From CAYHPY01 sp964358485 (GTDB lineage: Bacteria; Elusimicrobiota; Elusimicrobia; UBA1565; UBA9628), in the NCBI GenBank assembly GCA_964358485.1, contig CAYHPY010000135.1, positions 1 to 8,617 of the forward strand: a stretch of 8,617 bases of DNA, read 5' to 3'. The notes beneath the pieces are model-generated. The model did not search any database. It saw nothing but the letters and a program-made list of their open reading frames with translations, and had not been told where the DNA came from. Each line of letters opens with the position of its first letter. Within the stretch, counting starts at the first letter, position 1. Position numbers and translations under genes: made by a program. This document shows positions 1 through 5,928 of this stretch, piece after piece.

Positions 1-566
1 CCTCCAACCCCGCCGCGGTCGGGATCATGCAGATCGAGCACGTGCATACGGCCGCCTACGCGGGGCCGACGAACGTCGCCAACGACACGATCACCAACAT
101 CGTCTACGGGGTGCTCCTCCGGGCGCAAACGGACCGGACGATGGCCAAGCGTTTCACGGAAGCCGGAATCGAGCCGCCGAGCAACCCGCGGGTCGTCGAG
201 TTCCTGGGGGACCTCGCCTACAACCGCGGTCCCGGCCTGCTCAAGCACGTCGCCCGCCACGCGGCCGAGCAGAGGATCAACGTCGATAGTTTCGGCGAGT
301 ACGTCGGCGGGCGCGGAGGCTCCTATGCCCTCACCCCCGACGGAAAAAACGTGGTCGTTCGGCCCGGACCGGGCACGGGCATCGACAAGACCGGCAGGGG
401 CTCCGTGCTCGAACTCTCCTCGGAGGCCGTGGGCCGGGTCAAGTTCAGCAAGAAGCTGATGGAGGGCCTGGGCGATCGCAACGGCGACGGGCGGATCGAC
501 CATCTCGACATCTGGCTGACCCGCGGGCTCAAGTATCTCCGCGAGCCCGCGCTCAAGCTCCCGTAA
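1..566 (+). CDS. Lytic-transglycosylase-like (SLT/lysozyme fold) protein with C-terminal EF-hand loop, 5' end missing
   Basis: The reading frame is open to the left edge (first full codon at 3), so the N-terminus is outside the window. Position 27 is an internal Met, not a convincing start. Seen directly: NPAAVGIMQI at the edge matches the GxMQI block of SLT-type transglycosylases. It is followed by a TNIVYGVLL helix (family form NI..G...L) and by LAYNRGPG, the AYNxGPG block that closes the fold. In this family these blocks line the peptidoglycan-binding groove, and the catalytic Glu precedes GxMQI, so here it would be outside the window. After about 65 further residues comes DRNGDGRIDHLD (residues 150-161 counted from the Met at 27), with acidic or Asn ligands at positions 1, 3, 5, 9 and 12 of an EF-hand or dockerin-type calcium loop. 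Inference: a secreted or periplasmic cell-wall lytic enzyme, possibly calcium-stabilised. It converges on the next gene with 95 bp between them and no clear terminator. Confidence 0.72.
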   Translation, partial: SNPAAVGIMQIEHVHTAAYAGPTNVANDTITNIVYGVLLRAQTDRTMAKRFTEAGIEPPSNPRVVEFLGDLAYNRGPGLLKHVARHAAEQRINVDSFGEYVGGRGGSYALTPDGKNVVVRPGPGTGIDKTGRGSVLELSSEAVGRVKFSKKLMEGLGDRNGDGRIDHLDIWLTRGLKYLREPALKLP

Positions 567-661
567 GGCGGTTTTCCACCCGGGTCCGCCCCGGCCGCCG
601 ACGCTCCCCTGCGCCGGCTGCGCGTTCGGCCTGGGCTGAGGCTTGCTTTCGAAGGCTTTCC

Positions 662-1315
662 CTACCGCCCCAGCAAAGCGGCGGTGATAAAGGCGCGCAT
701 CTTCGCGGGATTCTTGCGCCGGGTGGATTTTTCGATGCTTGAGGTCACGTCCAGGGCGAAGGGGCGCCCCTTGAGCGTTGCCTCGCCCAGATTCTCCGCC
801 GTGAGTCCTCCTCCCAGGAAGACCGGCTTGCCGTGCGCCGCCGCCGCGGCCCCGAGGGACCAATCGAACGGGCGCGGGGCGGCCCCGGGCTTGGTTTCCT
901 CGGGATCGTGGAGCAGGACATAGTCGACCGCCTTCCCCCACAAGGGGATGTCCTCGATCGTCTCTGGCCCGGGAACGGCGATGGCCTTGATGATGAAGGG
1001 GGGGCACTCCGCGGCGGTCAGGGCGCGGCGCAGGTCCTTGAGCCTTTCGGGCGTTTGGGGGCCGTGGAGCTGGACGCCCTTGAGGTTGAGCTCGGCGGCC
1101 AACCGCGCGATTTCCTCCGGGCTTTCGTCCTCGAAGATCCCGACCGCGGCGGCGAAGGTGGGCAGGGCGGGGACCCACCCTTTTGCTTCGGCCTCCGGGA
1201 CGCGGCGGGGGCTCCGCTTGCGCAAGTCGATCCCGATGTAATGCGCCCCGTCGTTGAGGGCCCAGACGGCGTCCTCCCGGTTGGTGATTCCGCAGATTTT
1301 AAGTTTGACCGCCAT
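662..1315 (-). CDS. trpF: Phosphoribosylanthranilate isomerase (TrpF-like), divergent
   Basis: A 217-residue protein, the usual length for this (beta/alpha)8-barrel enzyme of tryptophan synthesis, which isomerises N-(5-phosphoribosyl)anthranilate to CdRP in the cytoplasm. Seen directly: KICGIT at 6-11 with the catalytic Cys8; RSPRRV at 34-39; VQLHG at 81-85; LLHD at 134-137; FDW at 150-152; LGGGLTAENL at 167-176; and a C-terminal DVTSSIE block at 189-195. The general-acid Asp is best matched by D137, using its spacing to FDW; the residue directly after the double Leu is H136. Departures from the family: the usual GGTG loop is GAAPR, and the DVSSGVE phosphate-site block lacks its Gly. No other trp gene is visible. 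The start is set by KICGIT near the N-terminus and by a -10-like element 7 nt upstream; there is no Shine-Dalgarno sequence. A paralogue with altered substrate is possible. Confidence 0.85.
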   Translation of the reverse strand: MAVKLKICGITNREDAVWALNDGAHYIGIDLRKRSPRRVPEAEAKGWVPALPTFAAAVGIFEDESPEEIARLAAELNLKGVQLHGPQTPERLKDLRRALTAAECPPFIIKAIAVPGPETIEDIPLWGKAVDYVLLHDPEETKPGAAPRPFDWSLGAAAAAHGKPVFLGGGLTAENLGEATLKGRPFALDVTSSIEKSTRRKNPAKMRAFITAALLGR

Positions 1316-1322
1316 CCCCCGG

Positions 1323-1331
1323 ATTTTATCA
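1323..1331 (-). promoter_or_regulatory. Extended -10 promoter element of the trpF-like gene
   Basis: On the minus strand the sequence reads TGATAAAAT, an extended -10 (TGn plus TAAAAT), and the hexamer ends 7 nt before the ATG at 1315. No good -35 is seen at 17 bp. A start site about 7 nt downstream of the hexamer would lie at the ATG itself, implying a leaderless mRNA. Confidence 0.55.
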
Positions 1332-1367
1332 TTTCCGGCCGGGTCCCTCGAAGGGAGGAAAATTCGC

Positions 1368-1373
1368 TAGAAT
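1368..1373 (+). promoter_or_regulatory. -10 element of the PhyH-family gene
   Basis: TAGAAT ends 7 nt before the ATG at 1381. The purine-rich AGGGAGGA at 1352-1359 resembles a Shine-Dalgarno site but lies 21 nt from the start, too far to serve it, and would be upstream of the transcript start. The element faces away from the trpF -10 within the 65-bp divergent intergenic region. Confidence 0.5.
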
Positions 1374-1380
1374 CGCCGCG

Positions 1381-2256
1381 ATGGGTTCTCTCCCGAAGGT
1401 CGCGACGCTCGAGTTTTCCGGAGCCGGCGGCAAGCGCCTTTCCCCGGCGGCCTTGCGGACCGTGGTCGCGGGAATGGAGCGCGACGGGGTCGCGGCGTTC
1501 GGCGGCCTCTTTCCCCTGACTTTGCTGCGTGAAATGCGGGCCGAAGTTTTGCGCCGGCACGAGAGCGGGGGGTTGCTCCGGCGCGGCCTGGTGCGGGACA
1601 TCGGCGGGCGCTACGCCGCGGTCCTTCCCTTCGAGGGGCCTTTTTTAACGCCGGGATTTTACGCCGAGCCAAGGCTTCTGGCGATGCTCGATGCGTTGCT
1701 TGGAACTTCCTACTGCATCGGAAGCCTGGAGGCCGTCATCTCTCGGCCCGGGGCGAGCCGTCAGCACCAGCACATCGACGGCCCCATCCGTTTCGACCGG
1801 AAGATGGGAAAGAGGACGGTCGCCTTTCCGGGGGACTTGTCCGCGCTCCCGCCCTACGCGGTCACCCTGTGCGTTCCCCTCTGCGATGTGGATGAGGAGA
1901 ACGGTCCCACCGCCGTATGGAAGGGCTCTCACCGGGTCTCTCTCGGCGCCCGGCCTCCGAGCGAGGCCGCGATCGGCCGCAAGTTCCCGGAAGCGCGCAT
2001 GGCCGGGCCCTTTGGGCGCTCGTTTCTGTTCGATTACCGGGTTTTCCATGGGGGGATGCCGAATCATTCCCGGGAGCCCCGCGCTTTGCTGATGTTCGTG
2101 TTCACCCGGACCTGGTTTCGGGATCCGAACCTGGCCGAGGTCTTTCCCGGCGTCGTCATTTCCAAGCGGGAGCTGGAGCGGGTGCCCGAGCGGCATAAAT
2201 TCCTTTTCGCCCGCGCCCCGCAAGCCCGCCGTTTTTTGTGGGAAACCCGCCGATAA
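1381..2256 (+). CDS. Phytanoyl-CoA dioxygenase (PhyH) family Fe(II)/2-oxoglutarate oxygenase
   Basis: A 291-residue protein with the double-stranded beta-helix signature of the PhyH family, non-haem Fe(II) enzymes that couple 2-oxoglutarate decarboxylation to hydroxylation of a substrate. Seen directly: the HxD iron pair is HID at 131-133. The strand VTLCVPLCDVDEENGPTAVW (161-180) followed by GSHR is the family's central block. The distal iron ligand is H223 in FHGGMPNHS. R234, eleven residues later, fits the 2-oxoglutarate carboxylate-binding Arg. All three metal ligands are present, so the enzyme should be active. There is no signal peptide or membrane segment, so it is cytoplasmic. The substrate cannot be told from sequence; the family includes enzymes acting on fatty acyl chains, amino acids and secondary metabolites. 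No biosynthetic cluster surrounds it. The neighbours look unrelated, and it appears to be transcribed alone from its own promoter. Confidence 0.85.
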   Translation: MGSLPKVATLEFSGAGGKRLSPAALRTVVAGMERDGVAAFGGLFPLTLLREMRAEVLRRHESGGLLRRGLVRDIGGRYAAVLPFEGPFLTPGFYAEPRLLAMLDALLGTSYCIGSLEAVISRPGASRQHQHIDGPIRFDRKMGKRTVAFPGDLSALPPYAVTLCVPLCDVDEENGPTAVWKGSHRVSLGARPPSEAAIGRKFPEARMAGPFGRSFLFDYRVFHGGMPNHSREPRALLMFVFTRTWFRDPNLAEVFPGVVISKRELERVPERHKFLFARAPQARRFLWETRR

Positions 2257-2281
2257 ATCTCCCTCGGATCGGCCCCGTATT

Positions 2282-2290
2282 TGGTACAAT
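2282..2290 (+). promoter_or_regulatory. Extended -10 promoter element of the receiver-domain gene
   Basis: TGGTACAAT is an extended -10 (TGn plus TACAAT), and the hexamer ends 9 nt before the ATG at 2300. It lies in the 43-bp gap after the PhyH gene, so the receiver gene can be transcribed independently. No clear -35 is seen. Transcription would begin within a few bases of the ATG. Confidence 0.55.
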
Positions 2291-2299
2291 GGGGCGCCG

Positions 2300-3109
2300 A
2301 TGCCGACACTTGACGCCGATCGAGTGACGAAGCTGGAAGTGACCGCCGTCAGCCCCGCCAGCGGTCAAACCAAGCTCCTGGATCACGACGAGCTCGACCA
2401 CCTCTTCACCGTCCTGACGGGCTACGAACACGCCCTGTATCGGGAGCGCGGCCCCGAGGTCGACGGCTGGGACGCGACCGCGGCCAAGCTGAAGTTCACG
2501 GGCAAATTCAGGGATTTGGGCCTCAACATCGACTGGTTTTCCGAGAGGCCGCGGGAGGACCGTCCTCTATTCTTCGCCAAGTGCGGCCCGGTCGAGAAGA
2601 CCGGCTACCGGCTCAAGGACCTGCTCTCGGTGGCCCGGGAAACCGGCGTCCTCGACGCCCCGCCCCGATCGTCCGAAGGTTCGACGGTCTCGGCCGACGG
2701 GCCCCAATTCAAGCGGGTTTGGGTCGTCGATGACGAAGAGACCGTCCGGGACATGCTTTCCTTCGCGCTTCGCCATGACGGTTTCCGGGTTTCCCCGTTC
2801 GTCAACGGCGCGGAAATGATGCGGACGCTCGAGGACTCGGGCGCCCCGCTCCCGGATTTGATCCTGCTCGATCTCATGATGCCGTTTCAGAGCGGCTACG
2901 AGATCCTGCGGCGTTTGCAGGAGGGCTCGACCAAGGACATCCCCGTCATCGTGATTACCGGGCGCATGATCGACCGGGACATGTCCCGGATCATGCTCCA
3001 GGAAACCAACGTCGCCGAGTTCCTCCAGAAGCCGATCCATCCCAAGACGCTTCTCCTTCGGATCCACCGCCTCCTCAAGACCTCTCCCCGGGTCAAAGCC
3101 GCGGTTTAA
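2300..3109 (+). CDS. Response-regulator receiver protein with an uncharacterised N-terminal domain
   Basis: A 269-residue cytoplasmic protein. Residues about 138-260 are a complete CheY-like receiver: acidic pair D144/D145 in VVDDEE, phospho-acceptor D191 in LILLDLMMP, the conserved Thr in VIVITG (T220), and the Lys of FLQKP (K244) before the last helix. All phosphotransfer residues are present, so it should accept phosphate from a histidine kinase. No kinase is in the window. Residues 1-115 form a separate compact domain that I do not recognise, joined by a Ser/Pro-rich linker (about 121-135). There is no DNA-binding, GGDEF or other known output domain after the receiver, so any output would come from the N-terminal domain or from protein contacts. 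Placing the receiver at the C-terminus is less common than the reverse order. Its stop overlaps a palindrome shared with the converging gene. Confidence 0.88.
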   Translation: MPTLDADRVTKLEVTAVSPASGQTKLLDHDELDHLFTVLTGYEHALYRERGPEVDGWDATAAKLKFTGKFRDLGLNIDWFSERPREDRPLFFAKCGPVEKTGYRLKDLLSVARETGVLDAPPRSSEGSTVSADGPQFKRVWVVDDEETVRDMLSFALRHDGFRVSPFVNGAEMMRTLEDSGAPLPDLILLDLMMPFQSGYEILRRLQEGSTKDIPVIVITGRMIDRDMSRIMLQETNVAEFLQKPIHPKTLLLRIHRLLKTSPRVKAAV

Positions 3110-3118
3110 CGGCCGTTA
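3107..3118. repeat. 12-bp perfect palindrome formed by two convergent stop codons
   Basis: TAACGGCCGTTA reads identically on both strands. Its left arm is the TAA stop of the receiver gene and its right arm is the TAA stop of the converging small secreted gene, with 6 bp between the stops. There is no T-run, so it is at best a weak bidirectional hairpin. Confidence 0.6.
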
Positions 3119-3601
3119 TTTCAAGGCGGCGCCGATGGCCGAGAAAATCTCGTCCAACATGCCGACCGCGTTCATGCCTACGGCGGCTAGAAGAGTGAAG
3201 GGATAGGCGCAGACGGCCGCGACCCGCGCCGCTTTCGCCCAAAATCCTTTGCCCTCTCCGATCGCGTTCCAATGAAGTTTGGCCGCGCCGATCGGGGCGG
3301 TGAGCAAATTCACCCCGTGCCCCAGGGCGCCGGGTTTTTCGATGAGGCTGACCGAGTCGCAGTCCTTGGAGCCGCGGGGGCCGTGCAAGCCCAAATGCTT
3401 CCACGGGCTATCCCGCGGCGCGACGACCGGGGGCGCCGAGAGGGGCGCGGCTTGTCCGCTGGTTCCGCCCAAGGCCTTGCCGACCTCGGCTTCGGCCTCC
3501 AGGGAGGAGCGGTCCCAGGCTTGTTGGGAGGATTCTTGTCCGAGAGCCGGCGATGCTCCGGAGAATAACACCGCCACCGCCGCCAAGAGGAATGGTTTCA
3601 T
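3116..3601 (-). CDS. Small secreted or membrane-associated protein of unknown function
   Basis: A 161-residue protein from the ATG at 3601. The frame stays open another 41 codons upstream, but this start gives a textbook signal peptide: MKPF, then a hydrophobic stretch, with probable cleavage after PALG (residue 21). It also sits 6 nt downstream of a TATACT box. The mature N-terminal part (22-80) is Ser/Ala/Pro-rich and likely flexible. The C-terminal part (about 95-160) is glycine- and alanine-rich with one hydrophobic stretch (about 125-147) that could be a membrane helix or a helical hairpin. Two cysteines (81 and 131) could form a disulfide after export. I do not recognise a family. The protein is likely periplasmic or inner-membrane associated. 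Confidence 0.65.
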   Translation of the reverse strand: MKPFLLAAVAVLFSGASPALGQESSQQAWDRSSLEAEAEVGKALGGTSGQAAPLSAPPVVAPRDSPWKHLGLHGPRGSKDCDSVSLIEKPGALGHGVNLLTAPIGAAKLHWNAIGEGKGFWAKAARVAAVCAYPFTLLAAVGMNAVGMLDEIFSAIGAALK

Positions 3602-3607
3602 TGTTTT

Positions 3608-3613
3608 AGTATA
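3608..3613 (-). promoter_or_regulatory. -10 element of the small secreted gene
   Basis: On the minus strand TATACT is followed by six bases (AAAACA) and then the ATG at 3601. The spacing again predicts a transcript starting at or next to the start codon. It supports choosing 3601 over the upstream in-frame start at 3724. Confidence 0.55.
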
Positions 3614-3701
3614 GCCGCGGCTGGGGACCTCCGCCTGAGCCTTTGAGCCCGGCGCCGCCGGGCGGACGGTCCAGACCGGGGCCTTTGCCAAAATGGGGGT
3701 T

Positions 3702-3731
3702 TTGGTAAACGGTCGGGGAATCAACTATAAT
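3702..3731 (+). promoter_or_regulatory. Promoter for the Cys-motif protein and caspase lipoprotein genes
   Basis: A perfect TATAAT at 3726-3731 is preceded, after 18 bp, by TTGGTA at 3702-3707 as a plausible -35. The start codon is 29 nt beyond the -10, leaving room for a leader of about 22 nt. This makes it the only clearly leadered gene start in the window. Confidence 0.6.
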
Positions 3732-3748
3732 GAGCACCCTTCCGGCGC

Positions 3749-3754
3749 GAGGGG
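3749..3754 (+). promoter_or_regulatory. Shine-Dalgarno site of the Cys-motif gene
   Basis: GAGGGG ends 6 nt before the ATG at 3761, at canonical spacing, and lies downstream of the expected transcription start. It is the best Shine-Dalgarno match in the window, in contrast to the other starts. Confidence 0.55.
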
Positions 3755-3760
3755 CCAACG

Positions 3761-4456
3761 ATGAAGATCACCTACCGCTTCGGCCTGGAATCCGGGGAAA
3801 CCAAGGAGTTCGAGCTCAATCTCGACCCCGCGACGCTCGCCCTGACCGGGCCGTTCCAGGATCCTCCTCCGGAATGGACCCGCCTGGACAACCAGAAGTG
3901 CCCTAATTGCCCGCTCTCCTCCGATAAATCCCCTCATTGCCCCGCTGCCCGGGGCATGGCCGACGTCATCGAGGTTTTCAAGGACAGCGTGTCGTTCCAC
4001 GAGGCGGACGTTTCCGTCACGACCCCCGGGCGGGAGTACCGCAAGCGGGTCCCCCTGCAGAACGGGATCAGCAGCCTGATCGGCCTGGTGATGGTCACCA
4101 GCGGGTGCCCCGTGCTGGAATATCTTCGTCCGATGGCCGCCACCCATCTTCCGTTTTCCAACCTCGCGGAAACGATGTACCGGGCGATCTCCATGTACCT
4201 CTTCGCCCAGTATTTCCGCCGCAAGCGGGGCGCCCAATCGGATTGGGACCTTAAGGACCTGGTCAAAATCTACGATGAGGTCAGCGAGGTCAACCGGGCC
4301 CTGGTCGGCCGCCTGCGGAAAATCCGCCTGCAGGACGCCAGCTTGAACGCCTTGGTCAGCCTGGATTGCTTCGCCACGGTGTCGGTCATGTCGATCATGG
4401 ACGACGCCCTGCAGGAAACCGAAGCCCTCTTCACGGCGTATCTGAAAACGCCCTAG
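3761..4456 (+). CDS. Conserved cytoplasmic protein with CxxC...HC motif, unknown function (resembles DUF6901)
   Basis: A 231-residue protein without a signal peptide or membrane helix. Seen directly: an N-terminal beta-rich part (1-40); a cysteine cluster KCPNCPL...SPHCPAARG with C47, C50 and C60 (plus H59) that could bind a metal; C116 in SGCP; and a block RPMAATHLPFSNLAETMYRAISMY (123-146) with H129, followed by an alpha-helical C-terminal half containing DWDLKDLVKIYDEV and DASLNALVSLD. The strongly patterned motifs suggest a real conserved family. From memory it resembles the uncharacterised family DUF6901, but I could not check this. No function is known to me. The caspase lipoprotein gene follows after 54 bp with no visible promoter of its own, so the two are probably co-transcribed. 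Confidence 0.7.
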   Translation: MKITYRFGLESGETKEFELNLDPATLALTGPFQDPPPEWTRLDNQKCPNCPLSSDKSPHCPAARGMADVIEVFKDSVSFHEADVSVTTPGREYRKRVPLQNGISSLIGLVMVTSGCPVLEYLRPMAATHLPFSNLAETMYRAISMYLFAQYFRRKRGAQSDWDLKDLVKIYDEVSEVNRALVGRLRKIRLQDASLNALVSLDCFATVSVMSIMDDALQETEALFTAYLKTP

Positions 4457-4510
4457 GCGCCGGGGCTCCCGCCGCGCTCGTTTGGAGCATTCGTTGCAAG
4501 ACGCGGGTTC

Positions 4511-5905
4511 ATGAAAACCTATTTTATCTCCGCCCGCGCCGCCGTTTTTTTGGCGTTGATCGGCTGCGCCGTCCCGATGCCGCCTTCCATGCCCGCCCGC
4601 CAGGACCCTTTCGCCGACCTCGGAATCGGCGCCGCGGGAGAAGGCTTCCCGGACTTGAGCATCGCCCTGGTCTCCTCGGCCAACACCAAGGAGACCGTCA
4701 ATTACTCCCAAAAGGCCTGGACGGTCGAGGATACCCGAAAATGGCTGGAGCAGGAGATGGCCGTCTTCAAGCGGAATTTCGGCAGGGTGATTTCGGCCGA
4801 ATCGTCGGGCGCCGCTTGGGCCGAAGGGGTGGATCTTGTCGCCGTTTACGACGTCTATGAGCAGAGCGGCGCGTCGTGCAAATATGAGGAGACGGTGATC
4901 TTCCTGGGTCCCGGCGGCGTGGAGGTGGACCGCGTCAAGGGGGCGACGGACATTCCGATGCTCAATCCCTTCACCATCCAAAAGGTGATCAAGCAGTGCA
5001 TCGCCGACGTCCAGGGCCAGATCGAGCGGGGAATCCGGGGCTCCAGGGGTCTGCGGGAGTTCTCCCGCTTGAAAAAGCAGGGGCCGGCCTTGGCCGTCAA
5101 GCCGGCCGAGCCGGCGGGGCCGAAACTGCCCGACATTCTGCGCCCGGGGTTTTCCCGGCCGGCGGATCCGTCGGCTTTCGCGGTGGTCGTGGGGGTCGAG
5201 CGCTACTCCCGCATCCCCCAGGCCGATTTCGCCGAAAGGGACGCCCAGGCCGTGGCGGCGCACCTCCTGGCCGCCGGGGTTCCCCGGCGCAACCTCATCC
5301 ATCTTTCCGGGTCCGAGGCCAGCTACTCCGCCCTTAAGAAATACGTCGAGACCTGGCTTGCGAAAAACGTCCCGGCGGGGGGGCGCGTGTTCTTTTATTT
5401 CTCGGGGCACGGCGCGCCGGACGCCCGAACGGGAGAGGCCTACCTCATGCCGTGGGACGGAGATCCGGCTTTTCTCCAGGACACGGCTTATCCGACCAAG
5501 CGGCTCTTCGAACAGCTGGCGGCCCTGCCGGCCCGGGAGGTCATCGTCGCCACCGACGCCTGCTTCTCCGGGGGCGGAGGGCGATCCGTCCTGGCCAAGG
5601 GGGCGCGCCCGCTGGTGTTGAAGGTGGAGACCGGGATCGTTTCCTCGGAGAATCTCACGGTCTTTTCCGCCTCCGCGGCGGATCAGATCACGAGCACGCT
5701 GGAGGAGAAGGGCCACGGCATGTTCACCTATTTTTTCCTGAAGGGCCTGGGAGGGGAAGCGCGGGACGCCGTCGGCCGGGTGACGGCCCAGGGCCTCCAT
5801 GATTATTTGAGGCCGCGGGTGCAGGACGAAGCCCGGCGGCAGAACCGGGATCAGGATCCGGTCTTCCAGGGCAAGCAGGACCGGGAATTGGTGCGCCTCG
5901 AGTAG
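4511..5905 (+). CDS. Lipoprotein with C-terminal caspase-fold (peptidase C14, metacaspase-like) domain
   Basis: A 464-residue protein. The N-terminus is a lipoprotein signal peptide with lipobox LIGC (16-19), so C19 should be lipidated. Residue +2 is Ala, which by the E. coli rule favours the outer membrane. Residues about 48-185 form a middle domain that I do not recognise, ending in a helical stretch (FTIQKVIKQCIADVQGQI). After a Pro/Ala linker (190-216), residues 220-464 are a caspase-like domain: FAVVVGVERYS opening strand, FAERDAQAVAAHL helix, catalytic H300 in FYFSGHG, and catalytic C351 in ATDACFSGGGG with D349 likely in the basic-residue pocket. Both dyad residues are intact. Metacaspase-like peptidases cleave after Arg or Lys and are often calcium-dependent; whether this one is cannot be seen. 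A secreted, lipid-anchored caspase would act on envelope proteins rather than on cytosolic death substrates. No good Shine-Dalgarno site precedes the ATG. Confidence 0.9.
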   Translation: MKTYFISARAAVFLALIGCAVPMPPSMPARQDPFADLGIGAAGEGFPDLSIALVSSANTKETVNYSQKAWTVEDTRKWLEQEMAVFKRNFGRVISAESSGAAWAEGVDLVAVYDVYEQSGASCKYEETVIFLGPGGVEVDRVKGATDIPMLNPFTIQKVIKQCIADVQGQIERGIRGSRGLREFSRLKKQGPALAVKPAEPAGPKLPDILRPGFSRPADPSAFAVVVGVERYSRIPQADFAERDAQAVAAHLLAAGVPRRNLIHLSGSEASYSALKKYVETWLAKNVPAGGRVFFYFSGHGAPDARTGEAYLMPWDGDPAFLQDTAYPTKRLFEQLAALPAREVIVATDACFSGGGGRSVLAKGARPLVLKVETGIVSSENLTVFSASAADQITSTLEEKGHGMFTYFFLKGLGGEARDAVGRVTAQGLHDYLRPRVQDEARRQNRDQDPVFQGKQDRELVRLE

Positions 5906-5908
5906 GGC

Positions 5909-5928
5909 CCGAGTTCCAGAAGGCTCGG
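5909..5928. terminator. Weak hairpin between convergent genes
   Basis: CCGAG (5909-5913) and CTCGG (5924-5928) can pair as a 5-bp stem with a 10-nt loop in the 23-bp gap between the caspase and Sel1 genes. There is no U-tract on either side, so intrinsic termination is doubtful. Confidence 0.2.

Noticed and set aside
567..661. Terminator in the convergent gap between the transglycosylase and trpF genes
   Set aside because: Only a 4-bp GCGC stem (611-614 with 620-623) is visible, with no T-run.
3602..3724. Upstream extension of the small secreted protein to a start at 3724
   Set aside because: It would bury the signal peptide 41 residues inside the protein and overlap the promoter of the divergent gene. 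The TATACT box 6 nt before 3601 supports the shorter form.
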